Below, piece by piece: positions 55,701-64,000 of a stretch of 64,000 bases of DNA. The DNA is taken from the NCBI RefSeq assembly GCF_025024155.1, contig NW_026251718.1, forward strand, positions 62,001 through 126,000. The letters are read 5' to 3'. Each line of letters starts with the position of its first letter. The stretch's first letter is position 1. Made by a program: the position numbers and the translations under genes. Source of the stretch: Gamsiella multidivaricata. Lineage: Eukaryota; Mortierellomycota; Mortierellomycetes; Mortierellales; Mortierellaceae. Under the pieces are notes generated by a model. It was not told where the DNA came from. It worked only from the letters and a program-made list of their open reading frames with translations, and did no database searches.

Positions 55701-57147
55701 ACAAAATGACACATACGCACGATCCCACCATCCCTCATGTCCCATTGGATGACTCACTCACCTTGCGGATAGCGCTGTGTACATCACTTTTAGCAAAGCT
55801 GTCCGACCTCGAATCGTCCTGGCATTCATCAGGGGTACCCGAGCCTCCATCCAGGGTCCGTCTTGCCGAGATGGACTTGCGCCTCTTGAGATACATCTGG
55901 TAACGCTCCTGCGTCTGATATCCGATCGCCTTTGCCATCTCTGGGGACTGCTCCATTGCCTTGACAAGATCATCTCCAGAGAGGATGGCAATCGTGCAAC
56001 GGTTTTTGGCCAGGACATCCATCGACCGTGGGACTCTGTACAAAACGCCAACATCTCCGAAAAAATTGTTTTCCTTGATTTCATAATACGTGGCCTCGTT
56101 ATCATGCGACACCACCTTGACCGCTCCTCGAAGCAAGTAGAACATGGCGCTTGATTGCTCAGAACGGCGGATGATATGGTCCTGTGGATGATAGTGTCGA
56201 ATGTGCATTCTAGATGCGAGCTGATGGATTCCTGCGGGAGTGCAGCCCCGAAACAGTGGATGCTCTGCCAAGGACTGTGAGAGCTTCGGTGGAAGGGTCG
56301 CACCAGCAGACGATTGTGTGGGTGACGAAGGTGGAGAGGAGAGGCCTGCGAGCCCGTTCGTGCGTGTCAATAGCTCGCGTTGGTGTGGGGGCAGAAGTAC
56401 GGACTGACGGTTGAAGGAGTCACGCCTGTTGCTCTTTACCGGAGACTCTGGGGGTGTTCTCAAAAGCGGAGGGACTTGAGACTCTGCCTGGGAGCAGACG
56501 TCCAGCGTGATCTTTGGTGAGAGCACGCGTGGTGGAGAGCAGAAGGAGGAGTGGAGAGCTGGAGCTGCGACAGTCGTTGGCGGGGCAGGCGAGGTTGGCC
56601 GACTGTTGTCGAAGGTGTTTAGGAATGCTTGGGAGGGGTCAGTGTTGGAAGAGCGCACGTCCTCACCGCTCTCTCGAGAGAAATCGACAGCTGCGGCCTT
56701 GGGCAAGGATGTTGTCGAGGATGGTGTAGGCCCCAGCATGTGATCGGAAGAGGAAGAGGAGGGGGAAAAGAGAGGCCGCTTCTTTGTCGTTGTGGTGTTG
56801 ATCAGGTTGCTGGTGGGACAATCGTATTCGCTGGGAAGCGCCTTCTCTTGTGCTGTGCGGTATACAAGATCCACCGAGGAGGTCAAACGGCGTAATGCTG
56901 ATTCAAAGATAAAAAGAGGCAGACAATGGTTGAGTCCGATGGTATTTCGCAACGGACGTTTGAGCACTCGCGCATAAGAAACGGAAGTGGTCTGCAAAAA
57001 AATGACACCTCCATGACAAGGATATCGACATCTCTTTTTCTTTTTAGACCACACCCTTGGCCGTTTTTTATTTTTATTTTTTCTCTTTTCTTTTCCAAGC
57101 GACATGGAGATAAGAAACCCATCCCCGTCATACCACCATACCATCAT
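52710..57147 (-). CDS. protein with two cyclic-nucleotide-binding domains, an F-box and leucine-rich repeats
   Basis: Exons 57147-55762, 55657-55030 and 54919-52710 total 4224 nt, giving 1407 aa from the first ATG. The true start is uncertain: the first ~50 residues are Lys-rich and look like leader sequence, and a TTTTGCAG acceptor-like site lies nearby. Residues ~150-300 are Ser/Pro-rich. A first cNMP domain (~310-440) has FFGDVGVLYRVPRSMDV in the phosphate-binding cassette. A second (~465-590) has FFGEIAVLLDVPRIANV, keeping the Glu and Arg used to hold cyclic nucleotide. Then come an F-box (~850-895, LDESIVIQILNGLPLNRLL) and about ten AMN1-type LRRs (~940-1320, LNLSYCKNLTD, LDLSFCGSAVSD). 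F-box proteins are SCF ubiquitin-ligase adaptors, so cNMP-controlled substrate selection is an attractive inference. Confidence 0.88.
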
Positions 57148-57606
57148 ACCACCCGCAATTTACCTTCGAAGCCCCCTTGTAAAGCAATTATGACTCTTGC
57201 TTCTCGTAAAGAGTCGGTGGAAGAGTATGGACGCGAGTCGAGAAGAGGGAAAAAAGGAAAAAAAAGGAGGCAGCAAACAATGTGTCCTATTGATGCATAA
57301 AATGCGTCTCTAATATATTTATTTCAATATCTGTCGTGAAATAAAAAAAAAGGGCGGGTCGTATGTTCCCGAGCAGTGCAAGGGGAGGGGTGCAGTGATG
57401 AAGGAAGCAGAATGATGATGAGAAGAAAAAAAACGGAATGAGGGCAGAGAAGAGAAAGCGCGAGGGAGTGGGAGGCGAAGAAGGTTTCAAAGAAAACCTT
57501 ATTACTGAGCTGAGGCCAGTGCTGTCCGCATGAATGAAGCTTGGAAGTAATGGCTATCGAGGAGGATTTAAGGGACAGGAAGGGAAGGTCCCTCGCTGCG
57601 TACTTT
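57148..57606. other. short intergenic region, mostly AT- and GA-rich
   Basis: 459 bp holding the 5' flank of the cNMP/F-box gene and the 3' flank of the CBS/PB1 gene, both minus strand. No gene is visible. Confidence 0.4.
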
Positions 57607-60301
57607 CTACTTTCTCATAAACCCAAACGCAAGAGCAAGAATGACGCCCACACCAAGGCCAATGGCGCCAGAGACCACAATAGGATTCAGGCCAGCTGCT
57701 GGTCCTGCACCCTGGGCGTTGCTGCTACTGCTGCTGCCGCTACTGATAGTGGTGGTGGTAGGGGCGGTGGTAGGGGTGATGATAGGGGCAGCGGCGGCCT
57801 CAGCCCCTCCAGCCTTCTTCTGTCCCTTGGACGACACCGTCACTGAGAGCCGGATCAATGGCCACTGGTTCCTGTACGCCATCTGCACTGCCTCCGCAAT
57901 ATCTGCATCCTGCAGGATCAGCACCTGGTCATTCTCCTCATCGCAATAGCTCAGCACCACCTCCATGTCGGGCTCTATTCCTCCCATCTTCTCCACAATC
58001 TTGTCACGCAGCTCTGCGAACGAGCGTGTGCTGGATCCGAATCGATGCACCTGTCCACTGCTCTCCTTGAACTTGAACGTAAATTCGGATCCGACCTCTT
58101 CCAGTCCACCAAGAGGCATCACCGGCGACTCGAGTCGTATAGACGAGTCCATCACACTTCCACCGCCGTAGTTCGTGTCCGAGAGTGGCGGAATAAAGCC
58201 CGATCGCACATCTGAGATTTCAGATCCAGTCTCATCCCTCGCGAATGTCGACTCCCAGAATTTGTTCCAAACGGGTCCCTGTCCTTCAGACGCAACGCCG
58301 TCGCCCTGAATCGAGTTCATCTGGTTCAGCATCGCAAACGAAACCTGCAGCACATCGACAAGCCCAGCCATCTGGCCGTGATCATCCACAACAGGGAGAT
58401 GGAGGTAGCGGTTATCGTGCATCTTCTTCAAGGCATCCAGGATCGTCATGGTTGACCGCACAGTATCTGGATGAGGTGTCATGACTCTGATCACCGAGGT
58501 CCTGTCAGGTTCCAATCCAGCCGCCAACACTCTTACGACAATATCCTGCAATAAGTCCAATATGCAGAGTGTTAGTATTATCTTTGTATTTCCTCCAACA
58601 GGTTATCCCTTTCAACATCAGAGTCAAATTGAGTATGCACCTTGGTTGTAAAGATTCCAGTGATACGCCCATCCTCCATAATAAGACTGGCCGTCGTATG
58701 CCACTGCTTCATCACCCTAGAGGCCTCACGGACAGATGTCCTGGCCTGGATCTCAGCGACGCCATGTTGCTCATCGAGAATCGTGTTCAAATCTGGCGAG
58801 GACATTTTTTCTTTCATCTGTAATGAAAATAATAGAAAAATCCGTGTTAGCCCTGTACTTTGGATACAGCCTGTTTCAGTTCCAGATACCCAGCCGCAGT
58901 TTTCGACAATCACTCACGATATCAACATAGTTCTGCAATTCTGGGTTGGCAGGCTGTGCCCATTCGGATTGCATGCCCTGAAGTGCGTCCGCCAGCTGCT
59001 TCGACGACTTGTGAGCCTTCTCCAACTTTTCAAGCGCCTCATACAAGCATCTTGTGATGTCCAACAATCCAACCACATCGCCTATAGGAGAATTGAAATA
59101 AAAAGTAGTATCAGCAGGACAGTATGGATTTCTGTTGATAACAGGCGTGGGGCATACGATACGACTCCATACAGTGATGGGCTCCCATACTCACCATCAG
59201 AGTTCAAGCAGGGCAAATGACGGAATCCGCCGTTCACCATCTTGTTGAGTGCCTCCGTAGCATTGGTATCCGTTGTGACGCAGTAAGGGTTCTAGAGTGT
59301 CCAGTGTATCGACAGACGTTAGAACGCTACTTCAGTGACAGTAATACTTTCAGTACCGTTGTTTTCCTTCCAAGCAAGAGGAGCTACCTTTGTCATCACT
59401 TGCGAGATGGGTGTATGGATGTCTAGTCCCTCGGCGACGACACGGAATGCTAGATCCTTATCAGTCATGATACCTAAGAAGTGCAGTAGAAAGTCGAGTC
59501 AGCCACGGGATTGGCCATGTGAAAGACGCTCGGTGAGAGGCCTGCATTGGGGAAATCCGTTGCTTACCGACAAGTGTCTGCTCCTGTGCATCGATGACAA
59601 GAACAGCATCCGCTCTATATGTAAGCGTGCAATGTCGCCGAGCTATGGGTTAGGTTGAGAGCGAATAGAGCGAGCACGATCCCAAAAAATCGTCCCTGCT
59701 TGGTCCTCAGTGGATTTACCTCTTCGCGGCCATGATTCTAAATTGAGAAGAAAATGAGCAGGTTCCCGAAAGGGTCAGCAGGCCGAACTTTGAAGTGAAA
59801 GCACCTGTCATCATGAGGTCCCAGCATTCTTGTCCCCAGCGATTCAGCAAAAATGTTCGCTACATTACCTTGCAGCATCCACAACCATAGCAGTGTCGGG
59901 CAGGGTCAGAGCCGGCGATGGTCTATACGATCACCATCACGAGAAAATGCAGCCTTCGTTTAGCCCCTGATTCTGCTGTCATTTATGTTGTCAGTGCAGC
60001 TGACGACAACAACGAATTAATCCTGTTTTTACCGAAGCGACCCAACCGTGCCCTGGACAGGCCGAGTAGAGCCATGGGCCCTAGTCGAAGGATTCTTCTT
60101 GCCGAGTTCCTGATCAAGCTTCTTGCGGATAGCATCATCCTTTCGTGTCTGTCTTTTGCGCGCAATCTCCGAGGCAGACAGGCCCTCAGAGTTATTGAGG
60201 GTGCTGTTATTGGAGGGCGAAGAGACGGTTGTGCGTCGCATGGTCGGGGTACCCACTGTTGAACCAGCGGACGACTTCTGGTAGCTGGTATTCTTCAGCA
60301 T
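57607..60301 (-). CDS. CBS-domain and PB1-domain protein with C-terminal membrane anchor
   Basis: Nine exons (60301-60033, 59922-59869, 59737-59720, 59614-59568, 59473-59388, 59291-59195, 59081-58918, 58817-58641, 58545-57607) give 616 aa in perfect frame. After a basic N-terminal region come four CBS motifs in two pairs (TAMVVDAARIMAAKRADAVL...; VREASRVMKQWHTTASLIM...; VRVMTPHPDTVRSTMTILDA...). A PB1 domain follows (~465-545, FTFKFKESSGQVHRF ... LSYCDEENDQVLILQD), then an Ala/Thr/Ser linker and a single membrane span (~592-612) with a short basic tail. The architecture matches the fungal Mug70-like CBS/PB1 family. CBS pairs usually sense adenosine nucleotides, but ligand and partner here are unknown. 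Exon 3 is only 18 nt. Divergent from TFIP11. Confidence 0.9.
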
Positions 60302-60616
60302 GTCTTTAATGATAATACGTGTGTCGATTGTGTTTCTGTCGTCGCTACTGTTGTTTCTTCTGTTCCTTCGTGGTTGAAGTTGTTTTCCGGTGGTTGATTC
60401 GCCCCGGTTGACTGATGGAGACAAGAAGGGAAAGGGTGCAAAGCTGATGGAGCAACGGTGGGACGAAGCGTAAAGTGGGAAAAAAAAAAGATGCGATGCG
60501 ATGTGACGTGCTCTGTGCTGCGATCATATCCCCAACACAGCAAAAAGCAAGCCAGTTGCTCAGCTCAAGCTATCCACCACTCTGAACAGTAACAGAAGCG
60601 GACCCTACAATCCAAC
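60302..60616. promoter_or_regulatory. 315-bp bidirectional promoter
   Basis: Between the start codons of the CBS/PB1 gene and TFIP11. A GCGATGCGATGTGACGTG stretch near 60495 contains a TGACGTG half-CRE. Upstream of the chosen CBS/PB1 ATG the frame remains open, so its 5' end could lie further inside this interval. Confidence 0.4.
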
Positions 60617-63600
60617 ATGGCCAGGAAAAAGCATGCTCTCGACGATGCATACTCCAGCTCCGATGACGAGCCACAGGATCGCGGGATAACTCAGAGAGAT
60701 CTCCAGGACGAGATGAACCAATTCAGAGGTACGGGTGTAGGCCCTCGAGTCGATTTCTTTGTCCACGCGCTGATTGTGTGAAGCCTACTCCCATTGCCAT
60801 ACGCACGAATGCAAAGAACTAAATCTATATTCTCTATATATGTCTCTGTCTGTATTATAGATCCTATGCATAGGGAAAGGCGTAAACGGACGAAAGAGCA
60901 GGCGATCTATGGGGACGATTGGGAGGAGGACGAAGGCGCAGCATCTCACTCGACTGGGGGCCGCTCTAGGACTCGCAGGCGGGAAGGGTTTGCGTTTGTC
61001 CCTGCTTCATCATCGGGCAGCAAACCAGACACGCGTGCATCCAACGTGGCTGACGGAGGCTCTTCAGACACGGGCGACGAACTCATGGCTGGCGACAGTG
61101 ATCAGGATGGGCGCGCTCGCGGTTCTGACGATAGCAGGGAGGACATGGACATGGACGATAAAGACGATGACAAGAGTGACGACGAGGACGAGGACGAGAG
61201 GATAGCACGGAGTGAAAGAGAGGCTGCATACAAAGCACAGCGAGCACGGGACCAAGAGGAAGTCGATGCATATGAGGATAGAGCAGGGCGACCACAGATT
61301 GGATCCAGACTAGGCATCGGAATCGGATTCAGCACGCCATCTCTAGGACAGGAATCAGTGGTCGATAGCCCCTCACCTTCTAATAGTACACCAAGCAAGA
61401 ACAAGGCGATGGCTGCATCTATAAGGGCTGGTCTTGGGTTATCCAGCGATGCTGGATCGTCAACGCCAATCGATGGCAGCCCTAGGGGTCAACCACGAAG
61501 CAGGAACAGCAACTACAGTAGCCTCAGCTTTTTCAGAAACAGAGCTGGACTTGGCGGAGAAGGATCAAGCCCAAGCAGTCCATCACCACGCCCTGCCTCA
61601 CCAGCCTCCGCATCCAGTCCTAAGCCAGATATACCCGCGATCGCACCAGTCACAGTTGCCAAAGACTATGGCGCTTTCTCGGCGAAGGGTAGCGGATTCG
61701 GTCTCAAGATGTTGGAGAAAATGGGATGGAAGAAAGGATACGGGTTAGGAGCAGGTGGCGCTGGTATTGTCGAACCCATTCAGACAAAGTTGCGACCCGT
61801 TAAGATGGGTATTGGTTTCAAGGGCTTTAAGGAAAAAACAGAGCAGACGCGTGCCGAGGAAAAGAGACGGGGCGTCGCTGTGAGTTCTGATGAGGACGAA
61901 ACATCCAGTAAACAAAAATCTAAGGGCCGTGATAAGAAGGAGCAGGAGCCCAGGGCGGATGGCTGGAGAAAGTCAAGTAGTCGAGGATCACGGAAGGGGG
62001 TCAAGGTCGAGTACAAGACTGCCGAGGAGATCCAGCACGACATAGAGTCTGGGGATCTGCCCATGTTCCAGGCACAGCCGCAAAAGATCCTGGATCTGAC
62101 GGGAAAGACTGTAAGTGCCATGCAGGCATGCTATACCTGAATTGTATCAAACAGAAACCTGTTTTTGTACTAATCGACATCCTTTCTTTGCTCGTGATAT
62201 TAGGTGCGTGAGCTTTCATCACTAAGTCAGATTAGCTCTTCAGTTTCCTTCGAGCACGAGCGCTTCCCAGAGCTGCGCCATAATCTGCAGCTCATGGCCG
62301 ATATTTCAACAACAGACCTGGAACAACAAGCGAGAACACAGAAGGCAGACCACGTCCGACAGGCTGTTCTGGAGGCAGAGGAGGACAGGATGCAAAAACT
62401 GCTTGTACAGGACGAGATCAGACTCGAGCGACTGACGAAGGTGATGGTCATTACGGACCAATGTTCACAGATTGCAAATGAGATTCGACAGGCTACAAGC
62501 GACACAACTGGCGCAATGGTAATTGATCTCAAGGAGGACTACATTGCCATGGCCTTCAAGGAACCGTTCGACCTTTTTTCAGGTCTGTATTACGACGAGT
62601 ATGAAGTATATCAATTGGATCAGGTCGTCATTGCCGCAATTCAAGAGAGCTTCAAGAGGTTACTGAAGGATTGGGAGGTTCTCAAGAATCCCACGCTAGG
62701 CGCTGGACTGTTCCAACGATGGCAAAAGCTACTCAGGACAAGCAAGGTGATCTATGATGACGATCGGAGTACAGGCGGTTTTTACGGCAGCAAACCAGCC
62801 CATCCCGAGCAGATGACAGCCTATGAGAGTCTTCTCAATCACTATTGGCTTCCCAAGGTTCGATCTGCGATCAACAACGAGTGGAATCCACGCGACTGCG
62901 ACCCCGTCATTGAGCTTTTGGAGGCATGGGCGCCTCCGCTCTTGCCGGCATTTATTCGGGACAACATCATCACGCAGCTCATACTGCCCAAACTTCAAAA
63001 AGAAGTCGAGCAATGGAGCCCACGCGATTCGCTCATGCTGCATACTTGGATTCACCCTTGGCTGCTTGTCATTGGCGAGGCTCGATTGAATCAGGAGTTA
63101 TTTGGCGATATCCGCCGGAAGCTGGCTTCAGGACTCACAGCCTGGAATGTCCTCGATCCAAGTGCACTTCGCGTGCTGGAGCCTTGGCGGGGCGTCTTTG
63201 ATGCTGCTGATATGGAACTGCTCCTTCTCAAGTCGGTACTGCCCAAGCTTGTGGAGGGGCTACAGATGTTTGAGATTAACCCACGGAACCAAACGGTCGA
63301 GATCCTTCAGGCGGTGTTGCCATGGCACCATTTTTTCCCCAGCACCACGTTCAGTTCGCTGCTGGTGAATGAGTTTTTCCCAAAATGGCATCAAGTGCTG
63401 TACCTTTGGCTCACACACCCTTCGACAAAGGACTTGGACCAGATCTCGCAATGGTATCAGTGGTGGAAGTCGTTGTTCCCCGCAGCGCTGCTGCAGGAGA
63501 CAGGCGTCGCGACGGGGTTCCGACAGGGTCTGGATATGATTAACCAGTTCATGGCGGGACTTCAGATTATGGCGCCGGCGGATCTTGCACAGGCACGAGC

Positions 63601-63949
63601 GCAAAGCAACGGAACCGGGTCCAATGGAGGTTCGTTTTCAGATCCCTTGGGACGGCTGCAGACGAAGAAGCATTTAGTGGCATCAGTATCGTTCAAGGAT
63701 CTGATGCAGGACTATGCGACGCAGAACTCGCTTTTGTTTGTGATGACGAAGCAGACGCATGAGCGGTCAGGCAAGCCGCTGTATCGACTGGGCGGCAACT
63801 CGACGGGCACAGCAGGGGGCATTTTAGTGCACATGACGGACGAGATTGCGTTTGTGAAGTCGGAGGAGACGGGAGTGTGGATGCCGACGGGTCTAGAAGA
63901 GCTAATGGTCCTAGCAGGCGCCGGAAAGGGCGCCGGAGCCAAATCATAA
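60617..63949 (+). CDS. TFIP11: TFIP11 / Ntr1 (Spp382) G-patch splicing factor
   Basis: Activates the DEAH helicase Prp43/DHX15 for intron-lariat spliceosome disassembly. Exons 60617-60728, 60861-62110 and 62204-63949 total 3108 nt, giving 1035 aa. The N-terminal TIP region is acidic and basic (YSSSDDE; RRKRTKEQAIYGDDWEE). A G-patch spans about 313-360 (GSGFGLKMLEKMGWKKGYGL). The long conserved GCFC-type helical region follows (~500-900), with WNPRDCDPVIELLEAWAPPL and LPWHHFFPSTTFSSLLVNEF. The C-terminal DLMQDYATQNSLLFVM block is diagnostic of the family. A Ser/Pro-rich insert precedes the G-patch. The stop lies 51 bases from the window end. Confidence 0.96.
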
Positions 63950-64000
63950 GACGAAGTGTATATTATTATTATCGAACACTGCTACATGCGCGCGTTGTAA

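Noticed and set aside
57000..57147. Lys-rich N-terminus of the cNMP/F-box protein as a nuclear localisation signal
   Set aside because: The region is probably untranslated leader or intron (T-rich on the plus strand, acceptor-like site), so a targeting claim is not justified.
59640..59660. GGGTTAGG-like sequence as an interstitial telomere repeat
   Set aside because: A single short match inside an intron of the CBS/PB1 gene; no tandem repetition.

Overview
The window is eukaryotic nuclear DNA from a filamentous fungus. Genes on both strands are split by short introns, mostly 50-110 bp, with GTNNGT donors, CTAAC/CTRAY-like branch sites and YAG acceptors. Promoters are CT-rich with long poly-T tracts, and microsatellites are frequent. 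Protein content (Crm1, a Ssk2-type MAPKKK, eukaryotic nitrate reductase, a CBS/PB1 protein, a dilute-ankyrin protein, a pogo-type transposase and a Helitron relic) together with exon density suggests an early-diverging fungus, most probably Mucoromycota/Mortierellomycotina. The taxonomic placement is inference. Exon coordinates are my own splice models. Where stated, the exons sum to an intact frame. || Layout, 1-14 kb: an unidentified minus-strand multi-exon gene (639-2595) faces away from exportin-1/Crm1 (3679-8458, 16 exons, 1076 aa). A Ssk2/Wis4-like MAP kinase kinase kinase follows (8870-14073, 1620 aa). || 14-18.4 kb: no conventional gene. A CT-rich promoter-like block (15.65-16.0 kb) precedes about 1.3 kb (16.4-17.7 kb) built from hairpin modules, each ending in a TTGTTCTCTTTT-like tract. 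Two adjacent copies with a 464-bp period carry paired, structure-preserving differences in their stems. This is the most unusual part of the window. || 18.4-29.5 kb: a WW-like protein, an R3HCC1-like protein divergent from a C9orf78/Tls1 splicing protein, a mitochondrial ADP/ATP carrier, and a coiled-coil protein whose C-terminal half resembles metazoan ICE1. || 31.7-41.6 kb: a Ser-rich Cys-cluster protein, a Nudix hydrolase with a C-terminal membrane segment, and a dilute-domain/ankyrin protein. || 41.8-45 kb: a transposon graveyard with a frameshifted Helitron, direct repeats, a MITE-like inverted repeat and a 345-bp AT-rich foldback element. || 45-49 kb: nitrate reductase with GATA-type sites upstream, and a DUF985 cupin. 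|| 50.3-52.5 kb: a pogo/Tigger-type DNA transposon with 91-bp terminal repeats differing at one base and a TA target duplication, so apparently a young insertion. || 52.7-64 kb: a large protein combining two cyclic-nucleotide-binding domains, an F-box and leucine-rich repeats, then a divergent pair: a CBS/PB1 protein with a membrane tail and the G-patch splicing factor TFIP11. || Themes: RNA processing (Crm1, Tls1, TFIP11, possibly ICE1-like) and signalling (Ssk2, cNMP/F-box, CBS/PB1). I see no functional cluster. Nitrate reductase stands alone, with no nitrite reductase or nitrate transporter in view.
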